A stretch of 64,000 nt of DNA from UBA9647 sp963739335 (GTDB lineage Bacteria; Bacteroidota; Ignavibacteria; UBA10030), in contig CAVUAC010000041.1 in assembly GCA_963739335.1 (NCBI GenBank), positions 1 to 64,000 on the forward strand. The letters are read 5' to 3'. Made by a program: the position numbers and the translations under genes. The stretch's first letter is position 1. Each line of letters opens with the position of its first letter. Positions 17,147 to 24,098 of this stretch are shown piece by piece. The notes under the pieces were generated by a model. That model saw only the letters and a list, made by a program, of their open reading frames with translations. It was not told where the DNA came from and did no database searches.

Positions 17147-17406
17147 GTCGTTGGTCCTCCTGTTAGCATTGAGCGGAGCATTCCCGCCGCTGAGTGAGCG
17201 TTTCGATCTTCAAGAGCCTCCGCCGCAAGTAACACAATAGCCCGATCTGTGAAATACGGTGCAATCGCCACCCCGAACGCTCGGGCATAGTCACTGTTCG
17301 ATTCGATCTTATGGTAACGGCTCACGCCGATACGCGTTATTGTGTCAATGGCCGCCCGCAACTCAAAAAGATGTTTCGCTTCGCCTCTAAGGCGCTTGGG
17401 TTTCAT
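17143..17406 (-). CDS. Hypothetical phage protein
   Basis: 87 residues, helical, with the segment FTDRAIVLLAAEALEDRNAHSAAGMLRSML near the C-terminus. Not recognised beyond a general phage look. Coupled to the next gene by a 4-bp overlap. Confidence 0.5.
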   Translation of the reverse strand: MKPKRLRGEAKHLFELRAAIDTITRIGVSRYHKIESNSDYARAFGVAIAPYFTDRAIVLLAAEALEDRNAHSAAGMLRSMLTGGPTT

Positions 17407-17414
17407 GTGCCCTC

Positions 17415-17618
17415 CTATCGGCTATAGAATTTGACATGCGTGTTGTGCTCTTTGATTAGTGCCACGATCTGCCTGTTAAGTGTTCCGATGTGTCCCCGCG
17501 TGACCGCGTGTGCTTTCGTTTCCCGAAGCAACTCGGCACCGACAAGGCCGTCAAGCCATTCCTGGATAGCGACGTACATCTCGCAAAGGGGCAAACAAAC
17601 GTTTGCTTGCTTTTCCAT
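17415..17618 (-). CDS. Hypothetical phage protein
   Basis: 67 residues beginning MEKQANVCLPLCEMYVAIQ. ATG 17618 is chosen over a GTG two codons earlier because AGAGGTG (17624-17630) then sits at normal distance. Function unknown. A 14-bp operator-like sequence lies 20-33 bp upstream. Confidence 0.5.
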   Translation of the reverse strand: MEKQANVCLPLCEMYVAIQEWLDGLVGAELLRETKAHAVTRGHIGTLNRQIVALIKEHNTHVKFYSR

Positions 17619-17637
17619 CTTCACACCTCTTTAATAG

Positions 17638-17651
17638 TGCGTTCAACCGCA
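17638..17651 (-). promoter_or_regulatory. Operator-like 14-mer, site 1
   Basis: TGCGTTCAACCGCA, one base different from the identical sites at 22339 and 34358. It sits just upstream of the gene at 17618. Confidence 0.4.
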
Positions 17652-17656
17652 TTTTG

Positions 17657-17742
17657 TGGACCCGTCGGGAATCGAACCCGCTACAGCCGTCAGCCGGCGT
17701 TGGACGGCTCCCCAGCCCTCCCACCTTTGAGGCCCCGGGCCC
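17657..17742 (-). tRNA. tRNA-like sequence, probably degenerate
   Basis: A 7-bp acceptor stem (GGGCCCG / CGGGTCC, one G-T pair) with discriminator A and a T-arm with loop TTCGATT are clear on the minus strand. The 86-nt span and the middle part do not give a clean D-arm or a 7-nt anticodon loop; CCA can be read in GTCCAAC (Trp) but its stem does not close properly, and a 4-bp variable arm is possible. A decayed phage tRNA or tRNA-derived att remnant is the likeliest reading. Confidence 0.4.
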
Positions 17743-17748
17743 AGCCTG

Positions 17749-18228
17749 TTAAGCCCTCAACTGTTCAATTGCCCCGTTGAGGCGCCGCTCTTTCTCGTCC
17801 TCGGACAACGTCGGCCAGTCATCAGGCATCATTAGTCCGCGGTTTGCAAGCCCGGCCTTGAGCATCCGAGCCTTCCAGTCGTTTTTCTCCGCCTGGGTTC
17901 CACACAGGAGCTCGCCCATCATCGCTATGCCAGCGACAGCCCGGAACCCAGACCAGTCAGTATGATCCTCCTTGACCCATGCCAAGGCCCGAGTCTCCTC
18001 CTCTTTGTCCAAACCCGCCGCTTGGATTGCTTTCCGGATCACGGTTTGGTATTCGTAACTCTCCCATGTCCGGTTATAGTAAGACTCCCTAGCCGTGGCA
18101 ATCACCCGGCCATCTCTGCATAGTGAGGCCAGATGTCGGAACCCGTAGCTTGTTCTTTGCGCCTGGCAATCAACGCTTAGATGCTCGTCGATTTTGAACG
18201 ATTTGAGACCTTCATACTTGTATGACAT
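17749..18228 (-). CDS. Hypothetical phage protein
   Basis: 159 residues. MSYKYEGLKSFKIDEHLSVDC opens the protein; WESYEYQTVIRKAIQAAG near residue 55 and an acidic helix follow. The pattern recurs in phage-encoded proteins of unknown function. Good RBS (AAGGAGG) upstream of ATG 18228. Overlaps the upstream small gene by 17 bp. Confidence 0.55.
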   Translation of the reverse strand: MSYKYEGLKSFKIDEHLSVDCQAQRTSYGFRHLASLCRDGRVIATARESYYNRTWESYEYQTVIRKAIQAAGLDKEEETRALAWVKEDHTDWSGFRAVAGIAMMGELLCGTQAEKNDWKARMLKAGLANRGLMMPDDWPTLSEDEKERRLNGAIEQLRA

Positions 18229-18424
18229 GGTTCCTCCTTGGCATCTCTGAAAGAATATCTAGGCAGTGCCTAGCACAATGATGCATATATTCACGGTTAG
18301 CCAATCTCCTGAGCGCCTCATCCGTGTCTCTCGACGTTGTAGTCGCAACAAAATACCAGTGTCCGCAGATGCAACGGCAGTGTAAATCATGGAGCGAATC
18401 AATCCGCAATGAGCACGAAGTCAT
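18212..18424 (-). CDS. Small Cys/His-rich hypothetical protein
   Basis: 70 residues containing HDLHCRCICGHWYFVAT and HHCARHC, a possible zinc site. It overlaps the next gene by 17 bp. Support is moderate: only length, position in the operon and composition. Confidence 0.4.
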   Translation of the reverse strand: MTSCSLRIDSLHDLHCRCICGHWYFVATTTSRDTDEALRRLANREYMHHCARHCLDILSEMPRRNHVIQV

Positions 18425-18514
18425 TTTGTCCCCTAATTAATCCCAATTGGAAGAAAGTGAAACCCCGGCCCCGTTACAATCAAGGCCCAATCCCAGGTTA
18501 CTCGGGATTGGCAG

Positions 18515-18894
18515 TTAGCGACGGCCCGAGCGAGCTCGACCTTGTAGGCTTTTCCGTTTTCTGTGTGCAGTATTACTTACCGTATGACCATCTTGAACCT
18601 CGCTTATGATCTTTTGGACTTTGAGCTCCCTCTTCTTCTCTCGATCTCGGCGCGTTTCAACGTCCGGCAATTCTAGCTTTCGTTCCCCCCGTTTGAACCT
18701 TCTCAGCTTGCCCTGTTCTGTCGGCGTTACCGTGTTAGGCGCCTCCAGCTTGCCGATATCCTCCCGGCCCGGGCCCAATCTCCCGGAGAGAGTTTCTCGA
18801 TCATTGTCTCGATCTCTACTCGGGCCTCCGCCCGGGCCTCCCTTTTGAGCTTCTCAAGAGTCGGAGAAGAATCGACAACGGAATCATCAGTCAT
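18515..18894 (-). CDS. Charged hypothetical phage protein, probably frameshifted
   Basis: ATG 18894 overlaps the stop of the upstream gene (ATGA) and reads MTDDSVVDSSPTLEKLKREARAEARV..., then stops at 18727. The -1 frame continues as GRLGPGREDIGKLEAPNTVTP... to 18515, a more natural protein end. One extra base near 18770-18778 (in a C/G run) would join them into about 126 residues, rich in Lys, Arg and Glu. If no indel exists, the product is only 55 residues. Confidence 0.45.
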
Positions 18895-19487
18895 GGCAGC
18901 CTCAACTGGGTATCAATCAGTGCCCTTGCCTCGTCCTCGGCCGTCTCGCTTCCATAGTAACCCCCGCATGCTCCGCCCTCTAGCTCGGTGCCGTTTGCAT
19001 CAGTGATGACATAGCCGTACACGTCCCCGCGAAGGTACTGGTTATACACCTCGACCTCGCCCCGGAGAACGCTTTCAGCCTTGCATATCGTTGCCTTGTT
19101 AACCCGGTCGTATTTCTTTCGAACGGCCTCCCTGGAAACGTAGATGAAACCGACCTTCCCGGAATCGAATTCCGCATGGCCCTGCGGCAGAAGTCCCTGG
19201 AAGCTACCCACCTTGATCCTCAGCCCGGAATGATCGTACAGGTACAACGGGAGCACAACAACCGCGTTAATTTGGGCTTTCAGGTGCCCCTCAAGCTGAT
19301 CCCAGGACGAAAACATCTCCTCGGCGAGCCGTTGTTTCACACGGTAGGCCTTGTCGCCCAGGTCGTACCGCTTATGAAAACACACCATCACGCCCAGGTT
19401 ATCCCATTCTCGTGGAGATTCCGCGTCCTCGTCCTGGTAAATGCTGATAGTATGCCCCTTGTATTGGAGCTTTCGTAATGCGTCCAT
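18891..19487 (-). CDS. Conserved phage/plasmid protein of unknown function
   Basis: 198 residues with YKGHTISIYQDEDAESPREWDNLGVMVC near the N-terminus, a signature widespread in phage and plasmid genes, and EVEVYNQYLRGDVYGYVI plus GGACGGYYGSETAEDEAR near the C-terminus. No catalytic motif is evident. ATG 19487 has GGAGGATAAC upstream. Confidence 0.65.
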   Translation of the reverse strand: MDALRKLQYKGHTISIYQDEDAESPREWDNLGVMVCFHKRYDLGDKAYRVKQRLAEEMFSSWDQLEGHLKAQINAVVVLPLYLYDHSGLRIKVGSFQGLLPQGHAEFDSGKVGFIYVSREAVRKKYDRVNKATICKAESVLRGEVEVYNQYLRGDVYGYVITDANGTELEGGACGGYYGSETAEDEARALIDTQLRLP

Positions 19488-19498
19488 GTTATCCTCCG

Positions 19499-19729
19499 TT
19501 AATGTTTCTTGGCAAGGTCACAAAGTCTGAACCCTCCCACGTCAACGCCGTTTGAATCGTGCAGTTTTCCCGCCGCCGCTCCAGCCTCAATAGCATCCGA
19601 GACCTGGGCAAGAACAAGCCGCACCTCTGAAGCAAAATCGTCGAACGCTGCATGGCTACAATCAATCTCGATCAAGAGGCCCAAGCGGGACTTACTCTTG
19701 GCTAATGTTGATTTTGATTTTTGTGGCAT
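19499..19729 (-). CDS. Hypothetical phage protein
   Basis: 76 residues, Lys/Ser-rich N-terminus followed by a helical part (FDDFASEVRLVLAQVSDAIEAGAAAG). 11 bp upstream of the next leftward gene. Not recognised. Confidence 0.45.
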   Translation of the reverse strand: MPQKSKSTLAKSKSRLGLLIEIDCSHAAFDDFASEVRLVLAQVSDAIEAGAAAGKLHDSNGVDVGGFRLCDLAKKH

Positions 19730-19795
19730 GGTGTTACCCCCTGTTAGTTAGCACTACCGGCCGGAATCGGTCAAGACCCGGCCTTGTGGCAGTGC

Positions 19796-20005
19796 CTAAC
19801 CTATCGCATGATGATGGTGAAGTCCGAGGAAGCTGCCCACGTTGATTCCCAGCCCGCCTTGAACCTCAAACGTTTTGTAGCACTTTTTGCACGTTACGGT
19901 CTCGGTTACTTCGATGACCCGGTTGAACGTGTCGCAACGCGGGCAAACGAATTCGTAACCGGATGCAATGAGCTGCACAGATTTGACCTTTTTGGTTTTT
20001 GACAT
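19796..20005 (-). CDS. Small zinc-ribbon protein
   Basis: 69 residues from ATG 20005 (GGGAGG upstream): MSKTKKVKSVQLIASGYEFVCPRC...VTCKKC, a CxxC-CxxC zinc ribbon at about residues 20-45, then a Gly/His-rich tail ending HHHHAIG. An upstream start at 20035 lacks an RBS. Probably a regulatory or structural small protein; role unknown. Confidence 0.6.
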   Translation of the reverse strand: MSKTKKVKSVQLIASGYEFVCPRCDTFNRVIEVTETVTCKKCYKTFEVQGGLGINVGSFLGLHHHHAIG

Positions 20006-20019
20006 GGTGCCCTCCCGGG

Positions 20020-20193
20020 TTAGTCCTTCACACAAGAGCCGTCATCATTGTGAGAGAAAAATGTCTCCCCACACTTCGGGCAATACCGACCGCTCTTTTC
20101 CGATCCGCCCTTTGTCTTTGCGAGGCTGGCAATTTTCTCAGCCTTGCGTTGGCTTTGCCGATTCAATGTCTTAATGGTCTCAAGTCCAAACAT
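20020..20193 (-). CDS. 57-residue protein with Cys motif
   Basis: Reads MFGLETIKTLNRQSQRKAEK... then GRYCPKCGETFFSHNDDGSC, a CPKCG knuckle with a later Cys. ATG 20193 follows GGGTGCACC. Located between two other small genes on the same strand. A half zinc ribbon of unknown role. Confidence 0.5.
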   Translation of the reverse strand: MFGLETIKTLNRQSQRKAEKIASLAKTKGGSEKSGRYCPKCGETFFSHNDDGSCVKD

Positions 20194-20202
20194 GGTGCAC
20201 CC

Positions 20203-20481
20203 CTATTTTCTCGGTGATTTCCCGTAATCTCCGCCCTTTATGAATGTCAATCTAACATTGACGACCCTGCTCATCCACTCACGGAGATGGGTACCTGCTC
20301 CGCTTGACATGGTAAGCGCCTGTAGATGCGACGAGGTGATTGAATATGTACCGGCAGGCAGATTGTCACGAAGTCCAAAAATGCCCAGAGCGAGTAGCCT
20401 CGCGCCAGGCTTTGTCAACGCCTCCACTTGTCCGGTTAGCTTGATTGTCACGGTATAGATTCTCGGTTTACGGTCTTTCAT
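20203..20481 (-). CDS. Hypothetical phage protein
   Basis: 92 residues; a beta-rich N-terminus (RIYTVTIKLTGQVEALT) followed by LLALGIFGLRDNLPAGTYSITSS. Not recognised. Same operon and strand as neighbours, 10 bp from the next. Confidence 0.45.
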   Translation of the reverse strand: MKDRKPRIYTVTIKLTGQVEALTKPGARLLALGIFGLRDNLPAGTYSITSSHLQALTMSSGAGTHLREWMSRVVNVRLTFIKGGDYGKSPRK

Positions 20482-20490
20482 GTCGTTCCC

Positions 20491-20598
20491 CTACCTTGTC
20501 AACCTCAAAGCGCCGGCAATGAAGAGAAAGAGCGGTACGACTGTCAGCGCTACGAATGCAGCCACAAGCGCCAATTTTCTCAAGCTAGACAAGCGCAT
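20491..20598 (-). CDS. Small single-helix membrane protein (35 aa)
   Basis: MRLSSLRKLALVAAFVALTV... : a basic N-terminus and one 20-residue hydrophobic helix. ATG 20598 follows AGAGAGGATC and overlaps the end of the 20585-20842 gene. Could be a phage membrane peptide; role unknown. Confidence 0.45.
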   Translation of the reverse strand: MRLSSLRKLALVAAFVALTVVPLFLFIAGALRLTR

Positions 20599-20842
20599 GA
20601 TCCTCTCTGATTCTCTCCACAGGTACCGCCTCCTGGTTGTTTGCTGTTTTGATATCCTGAGCCACACGGCGGACACGCGGCCCGTCTTTGGCAGCCCCCA
20701 GGATCTCAATGACTAGAGACCGCTCACGCGTCCCCTGCCAGTACCCAGTGGCTGGAAAAATGGAAAAGCCAGGGAATGCACGCCCAACAATCCGCTCAAT
20801 TCCCGCTCGTCCCTTGTTCTGTGTGTATATTCGGTAGGTCAC
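20585..20842 (-). CDS. Hypothetical phage protein
   Basis: 85 residues beginning MTYRIYTQNKGRAGIERIVG; a compact alpha/beta pattern with SLVIEILG and RVAQDIKTANNQEAV. Overlaps both neighbours by a few bases, so it is in a coupled operon. Function unknown. Confidence 0.5.
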   Translation of the reverse strand: MTYRIYTQNKGRAGIERIVGRAFPGFSIFPATGYWQGTRERSLVIEILGAAKDGPRVRRVAQDIKTANNQEAVPVERIREDHALV

Positions 20843-21042
20843 GGCGGCACCTTGTCGGATGATGTCAAGGTCTTGTTGTAGAGCTCTTCGGCGATTGCAT
20901 GTAAGTCGGCCCGGTCGCCCGTGTCTTGAGCCCGCTCGGCCAGACGACGCAATTGGGTTGATATTCCCCGCAAATGAGAGACGGCAATAGTGCAGTATTG
21001 CGGGCTGGTCTCTCCGTCTTGTCTATGATCTTTCCTCAACAT
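20839..21042 (-). CDS. Hypothetical phage protein
   Basis: 67 residues, helical, with CTIAVSHLRGISTQLRRLAERAQDTGDRADLHAIAEELY. Overlaps the next gene by 4 bp. Not recognised. Confidence 0.5.
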   Translation of the reverse strand: MLRKDHRQDGETSPQYCTIAVSHLRGISTQLRRLAERAQDTGDRADLHAIAEELYNKTLTSSDKVPP

Positions 21043-21091
21043 GGAAACCTCATTCGCTTGACGACAGTGAGCAAAACCCTACGGTTGTCTT

Positions 21092-21175
21092 TCAACGTGA
21101 CTTATGAATCATGTAGAGCAGCCATGTAATCAAGAGGCATATAAGCTTGAATACGTATGCCCAGTAAGACCGCAT
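21092..21175 (-). CDS. 27-residue membrane peptide
   Basis: MRSYWAYVFKLICLLITWLL... : one hydrophobic helix with a basic tail (HKSR). A strong AGGAGG lies 5 bp before ATG 21175. It is the first gene of the long leftward operon. Too short for homology claims; the RBS is the main support. Confidence 0.45.
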   Translation of the reverse strand: MRSYWAYVFKLICLLITWLLYMIHKSR

Positions 21176-21547
21176 GGAAACCTCCTGTAATGTCAGAACA
21201 TTGAATGAGTGCAATACGAGAGGAATGCATACAACATTTGTGCCCGTAATACCGCCTAATTCCCTCATATATTGCGAGAATACAACATTCAAGGAGACGA
21301 CTTCCCAAGCATAAGAAAACCGTTGACTTTCTCAGCGTGACAGCCTGGCAATCTTACGCGATCCCGCTGTATCTTATGTATGCATCATATGTTGAATGTA
21401 TCAGCTTAATTCGCATACATGCGATATATGACAGAATATCATTGCAACTATAGGAATTCCGCCGTGTGTATGCCACTAGGTAGGTACTTTTTCTGCGTCT
21501 AAGTGTTTATGGCATTGAAGGATAAAGGGCAGGCACAGCAACCCGAT
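21176..21547. other. Intergenic region, AT-rich, no gene seen
   Basis: About 370 bp between the leftward operon and the promoter of the rightward small gene. It contains several TATGTAT/ATACAT stretches (for example around 21375-21430) that may be part of the leftward promoter, but I cannot place a -35/-10 pair with confidence. Confidence 0.4.
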
Positions 21548-21576
21548 TTGACTTCGGGCCTTGTAGTTGGTATATT
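21548..21576 (+). promoter_or_regulatory. Promoter of the structured leader and small gene
   Basis: TTGACT (21548), 17-bp spacer, TATATT (21571). Transcription would begin near 21583, at the first arm of the leader hairpin. Confidence 0.55.
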
Positions 21577-21579
21577 GAG

Positions 21580-21695
21580 GCTGCATAGACTGAGAGACGA
21601 TTCTTTGCCACGTGCAGGGCTTGCCTCGGCAGGCCCGGAGCCCTCTCAGGCTCTATGCAGCACGTGGCTTTATTTGCATAAACTGAGAGGCCCTT
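21580..21695 (+). ncRNA. Structured leader RNA with competing helices over the Shine-Dalgarno
   Basis: Arm 1 GCTGCATAGACTGAGAG (21580-21596) pairs with CTCTCAGGCTCTATGCAGC (21643-21661): 10 bp, a 2-nt bulge, 7 bp. Inside is a second hairpin (GGGCT/AGCCC and GCCT/AGGC). GCCACGTGC (21607-21615), in the loop, can pair with GCACGTGGC (21660-21668) just outside, giving a pseudoknot. A second copy of the arm, GCATAAACTGAGAG (21676-21689), carries the GAGAGG Shine-Dalgarno and can compete for the same middle strand. This is the layout of a translational switch. No known riboswitch class is recognised. Confidence 0.5.
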
Positions 21696-21902
21696 ATGTC
21701 ACACGTCAACGTTGTAGATGCGCGCGACCATCTTGAGCATGCAAGGTGCCTGCTGCAAGTAGTCCGTCGATCTGTATTGACTGGAGAGGCGGGAGAAGGT
21801 GAAAACGGGCAAGCCCTTGTCATTGACATCATCCAGGAGAAGCTCTGCCTTGCGGATGAGGCGCTCAAGGGCAGTGAAATAGAAGCCCTGCCAGTAAGCT
21901 AA
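21696..21902 (+). CDS. Small phage protein controlled by the structured leader
   Basis: 68 residues: MSHVNVVDARDHLEHARCLLQVVRR..., then a helix ALVIDIIQEKLCLADEALKGSE. Helical, acidic, no membrane segment; resembles short phage or accessory proteins without a defined role. ATG 21696 is 6 bp after GAGAGG. It is the only rightward gene between the small-gene cluster and the replication genes and has its own promoter and terminator. Confidence 0.65.
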   Translation: MSHVNVVDARDHLEHARCLLQVVRRSVLTGEAGEGENGQALVIDIIQEKLCLADEALKGSEIEALPVS

Positions 21903-21917
21903 ATAACTAGATAGCCC

Positions 21918-21945
21918 AGCCCGGCCTAAACAACCGGGCTTTTCT
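21918..21945 (+). terminator. Intrinsic terminator of the small rightward gene
   Basis: AGCCCGG / CCGGGCT, a 7-bp stem with 9-nt loop, followed by TTTCT, 16 bp after the stop codon. Confidence 0.75.
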
Positions 21946-21988
21946 ATGCCCTCACGGAATAGATCAAAACCCCAATGTTTCGCATGAA

Positions 21989-22010
21989 AGTGTATAGTAT
22001 TGTATACACT
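21989..22010. promoter_or_regulatory. 22-bp palindrome
   Basis: AGTGTATA / TATACACT with a 6-bp centre: perfect 8-bp arms. Symmetry and location in a noncoding stretch suggest a dimeric repressor site. Confidence 0.4.
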
Positions 22011-22137
22011 CCTGCCGTGCGTCCGACGTTAGACAAATCAATATACTATTGAATAACTCAACGCACCCTGCATTGTAGAGAAAGGCGACACTTTGTCAGG
22101 ACTGGCAACGCTGGCAGGCGTCTCGACCTGGTATACT

Positions 22138-22193
22138 TATGATAATCCTCCATTATCATAAGCGATTCGACGTGATAATGACTCTCATTATCA
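22138..22193. promoter_or_regulatory. Pair of TGATAAT palindromes, one Fur-box-like
   Basis: TATGATAAT-5-ATTATCATA (22138-22160) and TGATAATGA-3-TCATTATCA (22173-22193) are perfect palindromes sharing the half-site TGATAAT. The second contains GATAATGACTCTCATTATC, 16 of 19 bases identical to the Fur consensus. Either phage operators or host Fur sites. Confidence 0.45.
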
Positions 22194-22561
22194 GAATCAG
22201 TGGGGGGAATCGACCGGGTCGGCTGGATGGATGGGGTGGTGTAATATCAATGAATTGAATCAAATTTCGGCGATTTCTGTCCAACCGAAATTGATCCGCC
22301 ATTTTGTCATTTACGATATCGTTGAGCGATCGCTGAACTGCGTTTAACCGCAGAATTCGCCATCGATCGTAGCGGTATGAAGATCTCTCGAGGAGATGCA
22401 GGGAGCATAGGGAAGAGGGGGCTGCGCAAGTAATACCAATATCGGTCAATCGCCGGAGAAAATGCCCGTGGCTGACATTTCGACAGGGGAGGGATATTCG
22501 GGACCGGACTTCCGGGTCTTGGAGGCCTTGGCGGTCAAATTTGGAGTTGCAATGCTTGTCC
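22194..22561. other. Noncoding stretch with operator-like site
   Basis: About 370 bp with no gene I would support; it contains the 14-mer at 22339. A long open frame on the minus strand runs through the downstream terminator and has poor codon character. Confidence 0.4.
22339..22352. promoter_or_regulatory. Operator-like 14-mer, site 2
   Basis: TGCGTTTAACCGCA, identical to the site 26 bp upstream of the repressor gene at 34397. Confidence 0.45.
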
Positions 22562-22584
22562 AAAAGCCGCTTCCTCATGCGGCT
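22562..22584 (-). terminator. Intrinsic terminator of the leftward replication cluster
   Basis: On the minus strand AGCCGC / GCGGCT, 8-nt loop, then TTTT. The loop contains the stop codon of the gene at 22575-23009. Confidence 0.6.
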
Positions 22585-23009
22585 CGACTCTTCTCAGCCG
22601 TTTCGCTGGCTTTGAACCTCTCAAGCCCCTCTAGGAGTTTTTTCTTGTGTTCTTTTGTCAATGGCCGACGCTCACCCTTATGGAGTTTAAGACCGAGAAG
22701 CCCGGCTATCCGCATCAAATACTTTTTGGGGATGATATAGTCGGTCCCGACGAATCTCGGTTCCCCACGGCCACTGACGTTGGCCTCGAAATAGGTCGCC
22801 CCAGGTCGTGCGTCCCGATAATTTTTGATGGTAGTTTGATCGGTTCGTTCAACGGCCCAGACCTTCCAACGCCGCTTGCCGTCGTCTCCATCGAAGAAAC
22901 GCCACAACTCGTCGCCACGTTCGTTTGTGAAGACTGCGCGGCCACGTATTTGCTTCATCGTGGCTTCGAGGACGCGTCCGCCGTCCTCTATCTGCGCTTC
23001 TTGAGTCAT
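22575..23009 (-). CDS. Hypothetical phage protein
   Basis: 144 residues: a beta-rich first two thirds (GRAVFTNERGDELWRFFDGDDG, KVWAVERTD) and a helical Lys-rich end (KGERRPLTKEHKKKLLEGLERF). Not recognised. Lies at the end of the leftward replication cluster just before a terminator. Confidence 0.5.
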   Translation of the reverse strand: MTQEAQIEDGGRVLEATMKQIRGRAVFTNERGDELWRFFDGDDGKRRWKVWAVERTDQTTIKNYRDARPGATYFEANVSGRGEPRFVGTDYIIPKKYLMRIAGLLGLKLHKGERRPLTKEHKKKLLEGLERFKASETAEKSRAA

Positions 23010-23017
23010 TCGGATAC

Positions 23018-23203
23018 CTAGTTCTTTTGTTTCCTATGTTCTAGTTGTTCCAATGCCTTTACATATCCAGCATCACGAATGGCTTGACGTTGCAATTCTC
23101 GGACTTCGTATGCAGATGTGAGCTCTTCTTGTTTGATGTGTTTATCAAGTGTCGTGATGCCTGCACGTTGCAGAGCGATGCGCATACTGTCCGTTGTGTC
23201 CAT
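23018..23203 (-). CDS. Hypothetical phage protein
   Basis: 61 residues, MDTTDSMRIALQRAGITTLDKHIKQEE..., helical and charged. No clear RBS; an upstream TTG start at 23233 is possible. Short and of unknown function. Confidence 0.4.
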   Translation of the reverse strand: MDTTDSMRIALQRAGITTLDKHIKQEELTSAYEVRELQRQAIRDAGYVKALEQLEHRKQKN

Positions 23204-23263
23204 ATTCACGCACCCGAAGGAATGGCAAAACAATGATACCCAAAATCAATTTTCGCGGCCGCC

Positions 23264-24097
23264 TCAATCCCCGGGAGTTGTGCTACCACCCTTTGTTTCA
23301 TGTTTCTTGCCTAACGATTCGGCGATATCGTGGAGCTGCCCAGGCGTCGCGCCCTCGATCGACGCCCTAGCAGCAGATATGCCGGAAGGTCCCGTCGGTT
23401 TCCTCTTCGGGATTTTGGCCTGTATCACGTTGAAATAAGGAGTACCTTCTCGGTCCTTTCTTCGAAGTTTGGCAATCGACCGGATGTTTTTGCTCCAGAA
23501 CTCGTCCTCACACACATATTTCAGAACGCCTATGATCTCGGCCTCGGAGTGACCGTCGGTATCCCTCAACTTCCTGATCCCATCGATCCAGTCGCTACTG
23601 ACCCTTTCAAATTCAAGTGTTATTAAGGTAGGATACCGGCCTTTCTGCTTATCGTAAAACCGTTTTGCAGTTTTGAACTCAAAAGAGTTCTCATCCCTCG
23701 CTCGCGACTCTATATCTGTATCTGTACTCTGTACTCTACTCTCTATGGGAATATTTTTGGAGGGGTAATCCAACTTCATCAGGTGATTCTTCTTTATCTG
23801 CAACAACTTAGGAATAGTCACTTCGAAGTTGTCGCCTACCCTAACGAGTTTCATTCCGCAAACGTTCTGCAAACAATCTAGGAACGTTTCTAGTTTGTTC
23901 CGCTTACATTTGCAGATCGAACAGAACTCCGGTATGTTGAGGGAGGCAACCGGGACCGGATTTGCCCCCTTCATCTGACCGGCGACCACTTCTAGCACCT
24001 TCCAGTAAACCTCCTCTCCCCACAGACCAAATTGTGTCCGGATCTTCACCATTTTGTCATCCGAACTGGCGTTCGTCATGTGCTTGAACCACCTCAT
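23264..24097 (-). CDS. Phage replication/replisome-organiser-like protein (DUF4373-type N-terminus)
   Basis: 277 residues. The N-terminus (MRWFKHMTNASSDDKMVKIRTQ...GEEVYWKVLEVV) matches the winged-helix domain of phage replication proteins, where FKH..NA..D is typical. The middle holds a second helical DnaD-like part (YPTLITLEFERVSSDWIDGIRKL); the C-terminus is Lys/Gly-rich. Probably recruits the host helicase at the phage origin; the origin is not identified. Confidence 0.7.
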   Translation of the reverse strand: MRWFKHMTNASSDDKMVKIRTQFGLWGEEVYWKVLEVVAGQMKGANPVPVASLNIPEFCSICKCKRNKLETFLDCLQNVCGMKLVRVGDNFEVTIPKLLQIKKNHLMKLDYPSKNIPIESRVQSTDTDIESRARDENSFEFKTAKRFYDKQKGRYPTLITLEFERVSSDWIDGIRKLRDTDGHSEAEIIGVLKYVCEDEFWSKNIRSIAKLRRKDREGTPYFNVIQAKIPKRKPTGPSGISAARASIEGATPGQLHDIAESLGKKHETKGGSTTPGD

Positions 24098-24098
24098 C

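Noticed and set aside
18606..18848. Plus-strand open frame opposite the charged phage protein
   Set aside because: It is antisense to the ATGA-coupled gene and is Ser/Pro/Arg-rich as expected of a shadow frame.
21503..21736. Plus-strand frame across the leader RNA
   Set aside because: It runs through both arms of the hairpin and past the small gene start; no RBS.
22156..22578. Long minus-strand open frame of 140 codons in the noncoding region
   Set aside because: It begins inside the terminator of the neighbouring gene, crosses the operator-like 14-mer, and its composition (many Arg, Ser, His) is protein-unlike.
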